Shown here: positions 1 to 7,157 of the stretch, one piece after another
Numbering within the stretch: position 1 is the stretch's first letter
Layout: every line of letters begins with the position of its first letter
NCBI GenBank assembly: GCA_017433825.1
Contig: JAFRGL010000008.1
Location: 62,001-126,000, forward strand
Source: Eubacterium sp.
GTDB taxonomy: Bacteria; Bacillota; Clostridia; Lachnospirales; Lachnospiraceae
Direction: 5' to 3'
DNA length: 64,000 nt
Translations under genes and position numbers: made by a program
The notes under the pieces: model-generated
The model's input: the letters and a program-made list of their open reading frames with translations, nothing else
Databases searched by the model: none
Told to the model about the DNA's origin: nothing

Positions 1-213
1 GTCCAGGATCATGGGCATGGAAATCTCCAGGATCTCCTTGTCGTCCAGCTCCGGCACTGCGCCGGAAGCAATGCGCAGGGCAAGGCATTTGTTCTTGTCC
101 CTGTGGGGTACCGCAATCAGGTCAGCCTCCTTAATCAGGCGGACCGCCTTCAATGTCATAAGCTCCGGGTCGCCCGGGCCTACGCCTACACCGTACAGCT
201 TTCCTTTCTTCAT
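1..213 (-). CDS. cbiL: Cobalt-factor II / precorrin-2 C20-methyltransferase, N-terminal part
   Basis: Only the first 71 codons lie in the window; the gene runs off the left edge. The start ATG at 213 follows the cbiD stop by 3 nt. The N-terminus ([20 protein letters not shown]) carries the GVGxGDPE loop of tetrapyrrole SAM-methyltransferases and is followed by [14 protein letters not shown], the pattern of the C20-methyltransferase branch (CbiL/CobI). The family adds the methyl group at C20 of the corrin precursor using SAM, in the cytoplasm. It is the last visible gene of the riboswitch-controlled cobalamin operon. The subfamily call rests on a short segment; another tetrapyrrole methylase (CbiH, CbiF) is less likely but possible. 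Confidence 0.82.
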   Translation of the reverse strand, partial: MKKGKLYGVGVGPGDPELMTLKAVRLIKEADLIAVPHRDKNKCLALRIASGAVPELDDKEILEISMPMILD

Positions 214-216
214 GTC

Positions 217-1365
217 TTACCTCTCTTTCAGTTCTTCAAGCCACAGGTCTGCCGGACCGGTGGTGCATAAAATGCCGTATTCGTTGGAAAATACTACCGC
301 CCCGAGGACGATGGCATCCTTCACCCTGTTCCGGATGTAAAAATCTATCTTCTCCGCTGCCGCGGCCATGGTCGCGGACAGCAGCTTTTTTTCGTCGAGA
401 ATCCGCAGCATTTCATCTGTGGTCAGGCTCTCCAGGATTTCCCTGGCCGTATCGCCGTCGCAGCCGGCACGCAGCGCGCAGGCTGCCATCAGCTCCGCCC
501 GGGCATCCGCCTCCTTCGAATGGGAGTTCATGATGCCGCCCGCCAGTTTGATGAATTTGCCCACATGGCCCACCAGCAGCACTTCCGTAAAGCCTGCCGC
601 CGCGGCCATGTCCAGGGAAAGGCCGATGTAGTTGGAGCATTTCACCAGTTCGCTGTCTTTGATATCCGCCAGGGAACGGATGAAATCCTCCCCGTAATTG
701 CCGGGGGTAATAATCAGCCTTTCAAGGCCCAGAGCCTTTTTCTGCTTAATCTCCAGGTCAATGCAGTCGGTCAGTGCCGCTTCGCTCATGGGCTCCACAA
801 TCCCGCTGGTGCCCAGAACGGAGATGCCGCCTACGATGCCCAGCCTGGGATTGAATGTTTTCTTTGCCAGCTCCACCCCCGCAGGGATGGAAATAATCAC
901 CTTGACGCCTTCTGCCTGGCCGCAGTCGGAGAAGCTTTCCTCCGCGGCGTCTTTTATCATCTGCAGGGGGACCGGGTTAATGGCCGCCTCGCCTATTTTC
1001 TGTTTCAGTCCCGGCTTGGTCACCCGGCCTACGCCGATGCCGCCGTCCACCGTAATGCCGGGAATTTCCGACCAGGAGGCCTCGGCGTACACCAGGACGC
1101 CGTTGGTTACGTCCGGGTCGTCGCCGGAGTATTTCCGGATGGCGCAGACCGCCTTTCCGTCTTTCATCTCCGGTTCCAGTACTTCAAGATTTAAATGAAT
1201 GCCTTTCGGCGTATCGATATCCACGGTTTCCGGCGGCGTTCCGCATGCCAGGTATTTTACCGCCGCTTTTGCGGCCGCCGCGGCGCAGGTGCCGGTGGTA
1301 TAGCCGAACTGCAGCTTTTTACCGTCCCTTACCGCGTAATAGTCTTCAATTCCGGATTTATGCAT
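217..1365 (-). CDS. cbiD: Cobalt-precorrin-5B C1-methyltransferase
   Basis: A 382-residue protein of normal family length. Near residue 21 it has the diagnostic segment FGYTTGTCAAAAAKAA, followed by an internal GGIGVGRVTKPGL segment and GNYGEDFI, all typical of CbiD. CbiD methylates C1 during ring contraction in the anaerobic (cobalt-early) corrin pathway, using SAM. The start overlaps the end of cobD by 8 nt and cbiL starts 3 nt after its stop, so translation is probably coupled. The presence of CbiD rather than the aerobic CobF system points to anaerobic B12 synthesis. Confidence 0.95.
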   Translation of the reverse strand: MHKSGIEDYYAVRDGKKLQFGYTTGTCAAAAAKAAVKYLACGTPPETVDIDTPKGIHLNLEVLEPEMKDGKAVCAIRKYSGDDPDVTNGVLVYAEASWSEIPGITVDGGIGVGRVTKPGLKQKIGEAAINPVPLQMIKDAAEESFSDCGQAEGVKVIISIPAGVELAKKTFNPRLGIVGGISVLGTSGIVEPMSEAALTDCIDLEIKQKKALGLERLIITPGNYGEDFIRSLADIKDSELVKCSNYIGLSLDMAAAAGFTEVLLVGHVGKFIKLAGGIMNSHSKEADARAELMAACALRAGCDGDTAREILESLTTDEMLRILDEKKLLSATMAAAAEKIDFYIRNRVKDAIVLGAVVFSNEYGILCTTGPADLWLEELKER

Positions 1366-2410
1366 GCATTACCTCCTTTAGCGCGGCAATCAGTCTTTCA
1401 TTTTCCGCGTGGGTGCGCACCGCAATCCGGCAGTCGCCGTCGTCAAGCCCGTGGTAGTTGGCGCAGCGCCGGATGAGGATTTTCTTTTCCAGAAGCTTTT
1501 CATACAGGCCCGGCACGCCGGACAGCAGCAGGAAATTTGTATCGGAAGGCAGTACGGAAATCCTCAGTTCTTTAAGCTTTTCCACAAGATATGCCTTCTC
1601 TTCGGCAATCACTTTGCGGGTTTTCTCCGGCCAGTCCTTTAAGGAAAGGGCTGCAATACCCGCTGCCTGGGCTACGCAGGATACGTTCCAGGGCTGGATA
1701 AGGCCGCACATCCTGTCCGTCATTTCCGTGTTTTTGCAGATGCCGTAGCCTAAACGGACACCCGCCATGCCGTACATTTTCGTGAAGGCCTTCAGCACGA
1801 AGGCCTTGTCGCCTTCCTTCATCACCGGGATCAGGCTTGCCGCCTTTTCCGCGTCGGAAAGGTCCAGGAAACATTCGTCCAGGAACAGCCACGTACCGGT
1901 TTTCCGGCATTTCTCCAGAATGCGTAAAAGCAAATCTTCCGGAATGCACACACCCGTCGGGTTGTTCGGGCTGCAGAGCATCAGAAGGGAAATATCCTCC
2001 GTAATCCTGTCCGGGAAATCCTCCTGCAGGGCAAAGCCGTTCTCCCTCAAAAGCCGGAAATGCACGATTTCGCAGCCTGCCGCGTCCAAAGCGGATTCAT
2101 ATTCCGAAAATGACGGTTCCGGCAGCAGGGTTTTCGCGGGCTTTAAGGCCTGCACAAACTGGAAAATCAGTTCCGCCGCGCCGTTTCCGCAGATGATGTG
2201 CTGCACGTCCGCGCCTGTTTTCTCCGCCAGCTTATCCCTTAAATTCCCGCAGTAGGGATCCGGGTAAGCCGCCATGTCCGCAGCGGCCTTCGCTGCTGCC
2301 TCCACCACCTCCGGCGGGGTGCCGAAGGGATTGATGTTCACAGAGAAATCCAGTTCGATTTCGTTTTTGTAGATGTCGCCGCCGTGGCCGTAGGTATTGT
2401 TGATAATCAT
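1358..2410 (-). CDS. cobD: Threonine-phosphate decarboxylase (PLP-dependent)
   Basis: A 350-residue fold-type I aminotransferase-like protein. It starts with the N-terminal HGGDI segment and DFSVNINPFG usual for CobD, has SPNNPTG near residue 147-153, and the likely PLP lysine K211 in KAFTKMYGMAGVRLGYG. CobD decarboxylates L-threonine O-3-phosphate to (R)-1-amino-2-propanol phosphate, the linker joined to the corrin ring by CbiB, whose gene is directly upstream (15 nt gap). Histidinol-phosphate aminotransferase is the main lookalike, but the operon and the N-terminal motif favour CobD. Confidence 0.93.
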   Translation of the reverse strand: MIINNTYGHGGDIYKNEIELDFSVNINPFGTPPEVVEAAAKAAADMAAYPDPYCGNLRDKLAEKTGADVQHIICGNGAAELIFQFVQALKPAKTLLPEPSFSEYESALDAAGCEIVHFRLLRENGFALQEDFPDRITEDISLLMLCSPNNPTGVCIPEDLLLRILEKCRKTGTWLFLDECFLDLSDAEKAASLIPVMKEGDKAFVLKAFTKMYGMAGVRLGYGICKNTEMTDRMCGLIQPWNVSCVAQAAGIAALSLKDWPEKTRKVIAEEKAYLVEKLKELRISVLPSDTNFLLLSGVPGLYEKLLEKKILIRRCANYHGLDDGDCRIAVRTHAENERLIAALKEVMHA

Positions 2411-2425
2411 GCCTTTTATGCCGCC

Positions 2426-3400
2426 TTAAATCAGAAATGAAACAATAAGCGCTGCCGCGCCAAGTACAGCCAGAAGGATAATACTGGTGCCGTACATCAG
2501 TTTACAGGAAGCCGGGATATCCTTAGGCTTCGGCTCCCGGTCCGGATCGCCCATGGTGGGCTTTTTGTAAAGCTGTCCGAAATAGCTGGCGTCGCCGCCG
2601 AGGCGGATATGCAGGGCGCCGGCGCAGACCGATTCCGTCTGGGCCGAATTCGGGCTCGAATGCTTCCTTCTGTCGCGTTTCCAGATGCGGAAGGCGTTTT
2701 TCGCGTCGAAGCCTGTCAGCTTTGCCGCCGCAATCATCCCCAGGGCCGAAAGCCGGGCCGGGATGAAATTCGCCACGTCGTCCGTTTTCGCGGAACACCG
2801 TCCGAAATACAGGTATTTGTCATTCTTGTAGCCCACCATGGAATCCATGGTATTGATGGCCTTGTAGACAAAACCGCCCACCGGTCCGAAGATAATCATC
2901 CAGAACAGCGGTGCGATGACGCCGTCCGACGTATTCTCGGCCACAGTTTCCACCGCTGCCTTTATCACCTGCTCTTCCGTCAGCTGATCCGTATCCCGGC
3001 CTACCAGCATGCCCACCTGCTTCCTGGCGGCTTCAAGTCTGCCTTTCCTTAAGCGGACATACACTTTCATGGCCTCGTCTTTTAAGCATTTCGCCGCGAA
3101 AATCTGCCAGCACATGAAGCAGCAGACGGCAAAATACAGCCAGATATTGACTTTCCGGCAGAAAAACAGGATGAAAAAGGGAATCAGGCCGGAACAGGCC
3201 GCCACAATGGCCGTCATGATGCAGCCCGCTTTGAATTCGCCTTTTTCATCTGCGGGAAACCTCTTTCTTAATACCTTTTCCAGGAAGGAAATTGCCTTCC
3301 CGATGAGGATGACCGGGTGGGGGAACCTGGCCGGATCCCCCAGAAAACAGTCGATAACAAATCCCGCAGCAATTGCGGCAATCGTCAGCTTAACGTACAT
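2426..3400 (-). CDS. cbiB: Adenosylcobinamide-phosphate synthase
   Basis: A 324-residue polytopic membrane protein. It has the family motif FLGDPARFPHPVILIGK at residues 19-35, the ETVAENTSDGVIAPLFW segment and GDASYFGQLYKKPTMGD near the C-terminus. CbiB attaches aminopropanol or its phosphate to the propionate side chain of the corrin ring in the membrane. Hydrophobic segments lie at about 5-20, 60-100, 165-185 and at the extreme C-terminus. It sits between the second lipoprotein gene (20 nt away) and cobD in the same operon. Confidence 0.95.
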   Translation of the reverse strand: MYVKLTIAAIAAGFVIDCFLGDPARFPHPVILIGKAISFLEKVLRKRFPADEKGEFKAGCIMTAIVAACSGLIPFFILFFCRKVNIWLYFAVCCFMCWQIFAAKCLKDEAMKVYVRLRKGRLEAARKQVGMLVGRDTDQLTEEQVIKAAVETVAENTSDGVIAPLFWMIIFGPVGGFVYKAINTMDSMVGYKNDKYLYFGRCSAKTDDVANFIPARLSALGMIAAAKLTGFDAKNAFRIWKRDRRKHSSPNSAQTESVCAGALHIRLGGDASYFGQLYKKPTMGDPDREPKPKDIPASCKLMYGTSIILLAVLGAAALIVSFLI

Positions 3401-3420
3401 TTTTTACGTTCCTTTGAAGT

Positions 3421-3999
3421 TTATTCCATCGGCACTACGTCTGATACGGAAACCTTGTGGTCGTACCAGGTGCCCTTGGTGCCTACAAGGGCCACGTCAA
3501 ATTCCTCGTCCAGTACCGGAACGGGGATATCAAAGCCGTATACTTCATCGGACAGTCCGTCGGAATAGGTTACCGTATCCAGAGTGGGCTCAAGGATAAC
3601 CGCGCCGGGCTTCTGGGCGTCTTCGGCAAGGCCCTGATACAGGTTAACGATGCCTTTGGCCACCAGGCTTACATGGATAGTCATCTGTCCGTTTTCCACC
3701 GTCAGTACGCCGCGGCCTTCATTGGCCTCGTTGACGTGGAACATGGAGCTGTCGGTATCGAACTTGGCGGAATACACGCCGTCTTCCAGTCCGTAGGGAT
3801 TCACAGCGGCTTCGCTGGTTGCCGACACGGCAGAAGCCTCGCTTACGGCACTTTCCGCTTCTGAAACTGCGGAAGATACCACGCTTTCACTCTTTGTCTC
3901 CGCCGCTGATGAGCTTTCCTTCGCTCCGCCGCCGGAACAGCCGGCAAGCAGCATGGCAGCACAGACTGCAGCAATTACAACTGCAACACTTTTTTTCAT
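3421..3999 (-). CDS. Surface lipoprotein, possible metal/tetrapyrrole-binding partner of the tandem CbiK protein
   Basis: About 192 residues. The start at 3999 is chosen because AGGAGG (4009-4014) is 9 nt away; an in-frame ATG at 4005 is only 3 nt from it. The signal peptide KKSVAVVIAAVCAAMLLAGC is a clear lipobox (LAGC), followed by a Ser/Ala/Glu linker. The mature domain starts at about GLEDGVYSAKFDTDSSMF and continues as a beta-rich domain with LTVENGQMTIHVSL and a final GTKGTWYDHKVSV. From memory, similar clostridial lipoproteins are labelled iron transporter, and the strand pattern recalls NEAT-like beta-sandwiches; neither was checked. Its place in the B12-riboswitch operon, after the chelatase lipoprotein, suggests capture of a metal or tetrapyrrole at the cell surface. 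Confidence 0.7.
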   Translation of the reverse strand: MKKSVAVVIAAVCAAMLLAGCSGGGAKESSSAAETKSESVVSSAVSEAESAVSEASAVSATSEAAVNPYGLEDGVYSAKFDTDSSMFHVNEANEGRGVLTVENGQMTIHVSLVAKGIVNLYQGLAEDAQKPGAVILEPTLDTVTYSDGLSDEVYGFDIPVPVLDEEFDVALVGTKGTWYDHKVSVSDVVPME

Positions 4000-4030
4000 T
4001 TTCATTTTCCTCCTGCTATTTATAATAAGC

Positions 4031-4075
4031 AAAAACGGCTGCAGCGACAACCGGGAATGTGTATCGCTGCAGCCG
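4031..4075 (-). terminator. Intrinsic terminator between the tandem-CbiK gene and the rest of the cobalamin operon
   Basis: A perfect 12-bp inverted repeat (CGGCTGCAGCGA at 4036-4047, TCGCTGCAGCCG at 4064-4075) followed, reading the minus strand, by TTTTT (4031-4035). It lies after the chelatase stop at 4092 and before the next gene's ribosome binding site. Partial termination here would give more transcript for the lipoprotein chelatase than for the biosynthetic genes. Confidence 0.8.
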
Positions 4076-4091
4076 TAATGTCCTTCAGATA

Positions 4092-6383
4092 TTACTGAAT
4101 GCTGTCAATGGCTGCCTGGGTATGAGCAACATAAAGTGCTTCAACATCGGCAATACGGCCAAGACCGGAAATCTGGCATTCAATGCCTTCGAAATATCCG
4201 GATGCGCCAAACTGGCTGATCCAGGATTCTTCGTCCTCAACATCCGCCATGTCGTTGTTCGCATGGTCGCCTGCAACAACCATCAGGGGCCGCATGATTA
4301 CTTTCTTGTATCCGGCGGCATGAACGGCTTCGATGATGTTCTCACATGCAGTCTCTTCCGGCTCGCCCTCTACGGTACCGATGAAGACGTTCTTGTAACC
4401 AAGCTCGTCCATCTGGGTCTGCATCTGGCTGTAGGAAACCTTGGCAACATGGGCAGTACCATGGCCCATGAATACGAAGGCAACTCCTGCTGCTTCGGCT
4501 TCTTCAAGGGAAGCAAGGTTGGCTGCCTTTACGGCTTCCGCGGTAATGGCTTCGGCAACGGCTTTCTTGTCAGCATTGATAACGGTGGCGTCGGAACCGA
4601 CTTCACCCAGAAGGGGTTCTGCAACTACACAAGTCTCAAACTTGCCTTCATACTCTGCAAGGGCTTCGCAAAGCTCATCATACTCGGCACCATGCATCAG
4701 ATGGGTGGGCTGTACAACGAGGGTTTTTACATTGTTTGCTACAGCACGGTCAAGGGCCTGCTTTACGTTGTCGATATGCTCGTCATCACGGGCCTGTACA
4801 TGGTTGATGATAATCTGGGCGGTAAACGCTCTGCGTACGGACCAGTCCGGGAAAGCAGCAGCGATGGCATCTTCGATGCCCTTGATATCAGCCGCACGGC
4901 TGCTGTTGAAGGAAGTACCGAAGCTTACCACCAGGATTTCCTTCTCACCGATTTCGTCCGCGTTTCTGGGATCGTCTTCGCTGGCATCACCGGTATCTCT
5001 TCCGAAGTAATCGGGATCGGCTTCTTCGCCTTCAACCATTTCCTTCTGCTCATCGGTCAGGGCATCCCAGGCAGCTTTTGCGGCTGCACACTGGGCATCG
5101 GTTTCTTCTGTCCATTCCTGGACATAGATGGCGTCAATGAGGTTGGCAACGTTCTTCGCGGCAAGGCTTTCGATAGCTGCTGCGGTATGCGCTACATAGA
5201 TGTCCTCAATGGCAGCAATGCGGCCAAGGCCGGAGATCTGGCACTCAACGCCTTCGAAATAACCTGAAGCGCCAAACTGGCTCAGCCAGGACTCTTCATC
5301 CTCAGGATCAGCCATATCGTTGTTGGCATGGTCGCCTGCAACAACCATCAGGGGCCGCATGATAACCTTCTTGTATCCGGCAGCATGAACGGCTTCGATG
5401 ATGTTCTCACATGCAGTTTCTTCCGGCTCACCCTCTACAGTGCCGATGAAGACATTCTTGTAACCAAGCTCGTCCATCTGGGTCTGCATCTGGCTGTAGG
5501 AAACCTTGGCAACATGGGCAGTACCATGGCCCATGAATACGAAGGCAACGCCTGCTGCTTCGGCTTCTTCAAGGGAGGCAAAGTTGGCTGCCTTTACGGC
5601 TTCCGCAGTAATGGCTTCTGCAACAGCCTTCTTGTCTTCGTTGATAACGGTGGCATCGGAACCTACTTCACCGAGAAGCGGCTCTGCAACTACGCAGATT
5701 TCAAACTTGTCGGCATACTCTTCCAGCGCTTCGCAAAGCTCGTCATACTCAGCACCATGCATCAGATGGGTGGGCTGTACAACCAGGGTCTTTACATTGT
5801 TCGCAACGGCACGCTCAAGAGCCTGTTTTACGTTGTCGATGTGCTCATCGTCACGGGCCTGTACGTGGTTGATGATGATCTGGGCGGTAAACGCTCTGCG
5901 TACGGACCAGTCCGGATAAGCGGCGGCAAGAGCATCTTCAATACCCTTGATGTCAGCCGCTCGGCTGTCATTGAAGGAAGTACCGAAGCTTACCACCAGG
6001 ATTTCCTTCTCGCCGATACCGTCAGCATTTAAGGGATCATCCTGGCTGGCATCACCGGTATCTCTTCCGAAATAATCGGGATCGGCTTCTTCGCCTTCAA
6101 CCAGTTCCTTCTGCGCGTCAGTCAGGGCGTCCCAGCCTGCCTTGGCGGCTGCGCACTGGGCGTCGGTTTCTTCTGTCCATTCCTGAACATAGATGGCATC
6201 GATAAGGGCAGCAACTTCGTCAGCTGCTTCCTGATCGGTCTTTTCGCCTGCAGATGCCGCAGAAGAAGCAGATGCCGCTTCAGCGCTGCTGCTGCTCGTT
6301 GCAGCCGGCTCGTTTTTGCCGCAGCCTGCGAAAAGAGATGCGACCATGACTGCTGCGGTCAGCAGTGCAAGTCCTTTTTTCAT
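4092..6383 (-). CDS. Lipoprotein with two tandem CbiK-type sirohydrochlorin cobaltochelatase domains
   Basis: A 763-residue protein with signal peptide MKKGLALLTAAVMVASLFAGC (lipobox LFAGC, lipidated Cys21) and a Ser/Ala linker to about residue 55. Two nearly identical units follow (about 60-405 and 415-760, offset 355 residues). Each has a helical lead-in with YVQEWTEETDAQC, then a full CbiK domain starting EILVVSFGTSF. Both predicted metal-binding histidines are kept in each unit: MGHGT (H286, H641) and VVAGDHANND (H352, H707). The CbiK family inserts Co2+ (or Fe2+) into sirohydrochlorin; exported forms are known in Desulfovibrio (CbiK-P) with suspected roles in metal or haem traffic. Here the enzyme would be anchored outside the membrane, away from the cytoplasmic corrin pathway. 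AGGAGG lies 8 nt before the ATG. It is the first gene after the cobalamin riboswitch. Confidence 0.9.
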   Translation of the reverse strand: MKKGLALLTAAVMVASLFAGCGKNEPAATSSSSAEAASASSAASAGEKTDQEAADEVAALIDAIYVQEWTEETDAQCAAAKAGWDALTDAQKELVEGEEADPDYFGRDTGDASQDDPLNADGIGEKEILVVSFGTSFNDSRAADIKGIEDALAAAYPDWSVRRAFTAQIIINHVQARDDEHIDNVKQALERAVANNVKTLVVQPTHLMHGAEYDELCEALEEYADKFEICVVAEPLLGEVGSDATVINEDKKAVAEAITAEAVKAANFASLEEAEAAGVAFVFMGHGTAHVAKVSYSQMQTQMDELGYKNVFIGTVEGEPEETACENIIEAVHAAGYKKVIMRPLMVVAGDHANNDMADPEDEESWLSQFGASGYFEGVECQISGLGRIAAIEDIYVAHTAAAIESLAAKNVANLIDAIYVQEWTEETDAQCAAAKAAWDALTDEQKEMVEGEEADPDYFGRDTGDASEDDPRNADEIGEKEILVVSFGTSFNSSRAADIKGIEDAIAAAFPDWSVRRAFTAQIIINHVQARDDEHIDNVKQALDRAVANNVKTLVVQPTHLMHGAEYDELCEALAEYEGKFETCVVAEPLLGEVGSDATVINADKKAVAEAITAEAVKAANLASLEEAEAAGVAFVFMGHGTAHVAKVSYSQMQTQMDELGYKNVFIGTVEGEPEETACENIIEAVHAAGYKKVIMRPLMVVAGDHANNDMADVEDEESWISQFGASGYFEGIECQISGLGRIADVEALYVAHTQAAIDSIQ
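4104..5141 (-). repeat. Tandem gene-internal repeat, copy 2 (second CbiK unit)
   Basis: Codons 415-760 of the same gene, matching copy 1 over the entire unit including the helical lead-in before the chelatase fold. Both copies keep the two predicted metal-ligand histidines, so neither looks decayed. Confidence 0.9.
5169..6206 (-). repeat. Tandem gene-internal repeat, copy 1 (first CbiK unit)
   Basis: Codons 60-405 of the chelatase lipoprotein. Nucleotide and protein sequence repeat at a constant offset of 1065 bp; differences are mostly single substitutions (for example S-Q-D-D versus S-E-D-D in the lead-in). Such close identity indicates recent duplication or ongoing gene conversion between the halves. 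Confidence 0.9.
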
Positions 6384-6529
6384 TTTTCATTCCTCCTTTT
6401 ACTGGGGATAGTCACCCCTCCGGTATATATTAATTCGATTACCGGCTTGCTTTGAGGTACGGAAAGAAAATCCAAAAGCCCTGTCGCGTGTAAGTCTGCC
6501 CCGGCCGCTGCCGCATACCGCTTTTCCCG

Positions 6530-6562
6530 AAAAAAAACCTTCCGCCGTAGAAAGGCGAAAGG
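6530..6562 (-). terminator. Expression-platform terminator of the cobalamin riboswitch
   Basis: Reading the minus strand, a 9-bp stem (CCTTTCGCC / GGCGGAAGG, one G-T pair) at 6538-6562 with a 7-nt loop is followed by eight T (6530-6537). It lies between the B12 box and the chelatase start codon, where an attenuator of a transcription-stopping riboswitch would be. The remaining untranslated stretch 6384-6529 shows no gene. Confidence 0.8.
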
Positions 6563-6624
6563 ATCGAAAAAGCACAGTATACAATACACAATCGGTACAA
6601 TCAATCCCTCGTGACTTTGGAAAT

Positions 6625-6836
6625 TACTTTCCTGTACCAGCAGTCGGCAGGTTTCCTGGCTTGCAGCTTTTTCAAATACCGCCGCCTTCCCAAAATACTT
6701 CAGTGGCTTACGTGTCCGTAAAGGCGGTATTTATTGCTGCCTACAGTGACGAGATCGCACAGGCTTTTAACCTGTTTCCCTTTTCCCGCGCGGTTTCTTA
6801 ACCGGCGGCACCGGCTGCTCTTCTTATTCAGTTCGG
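6625..6836 (-). promoter_or_regulatory. Cobalamin (B12) riboswitch
   Basis: On the minus strand the conserved core is visible: GCCACTG followed by TGGGAAGGC (around 6680-6705), an upstream GGGAAACAGG/TTAAAAGCCTG segment, and the B12 box AGCCAGGAAACCTGC at 6647-6661. Adenosylcobalamin-class riboswitches repress B12 synthesis and uptake genes when the cofactor is abundant. It precedes the tandem-CbiK lipoprotein and the cbi/cob genes, and a terminator hairpin follows at 6530-6562. The outer boundaries are approximate. Confidence 0.93.
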
Positions 6837-6842
6837 CTATAG

Positions 6843-6871
6843 ATTATGACATAACCCCTCTGCCTTGTCAA
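6843..6871 (-). promoter_or_regulatory. Promoter of the cobalamin operon
   Basis: On the minus strand TTGACA (6866-6871) and CATAAT (6843-6848) are separated by 17 nt, placing the transcript start near 6836, exactly at the 5' side of the riboswitch. Confidence 0.8.
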
Positions 6872-6923
6872 GCCGTTGCAGTCTTTTTGTGCATTTCATG
6901 CAGGAAATGTATAAAAGGCACAC

Positions 6924-6954
6924 GGCAGGGTGCGCTGCACACCCTGCCGGTTTT
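6924..6954 (-). terminator. Terminator of the feo operon
   Basis: A perfect 9-bp GC-rich inverted repeat (GGCAGGGTG / CACCCTGCC, 6924-6932 and 6940-6948). It is located just after the FeoB-associated gene on the minus strand and followed by a TTTT run some nucleotides later; GGTTTT on the other side could make it work in both directions. Confidence 0.6.
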
Positions 6955-6962
6955 GAAAGGTA

Positions 6963-7142
6963 TTAGCTATCTGGATTTTTATGGCAGCTGCAGTTCATTG
7001 CGCAGTTCGCGCAGCCGCAGCCGCAGGAGGATTTTCCTCTTTTTTTATCTTTGATGAGTTTCCGGATGACGAGGCCCACGACAAGGACCAGGACCGCCGT
7101 AATAATAATCGTAGAAAGGTTGGCCGCTAACCATCCTGCCAT
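6963..7142 (-). CDS. FeoB-associated Cys-rich membrane protein
   Basis: A 59-residue protein. It begins MAGWLAANLSTIIITAVLVL with one transmembrane helix (about residues 5-27), then a basic KLIKDKKRGK segment and a Cys cluster SCGCGCANCAMNC ending SCHKNPDS. This layout matches the small FeoB-associated family found after feoB in Clostridia. The cluster has six Cys and may pass or sense ferrous iron. AGGAGG lies 9 nt before the ATG, and the gene starts 15 nt after feoB, so it is the last gene of the feo operon. Confidence 0.9.
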   Translation of the reverse strand: MAGWLAANLSTIIITAVLVLVVGLVIRKLIKDKKRGKSSCGCGCANCAMNCSCHKNPDS

Positions 7143-7157
7143 ATGCCTGCACCTCCT

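Noticed and set aside
4059-6032. Long plus-strand frames (402 and 234 codons) opposite the tandem CbiK gene
   Set aside because: They are antisense shadows: their duplicated, Gly/Phe-rich translation just mirrors the repeated chelatase units on the minus strand.
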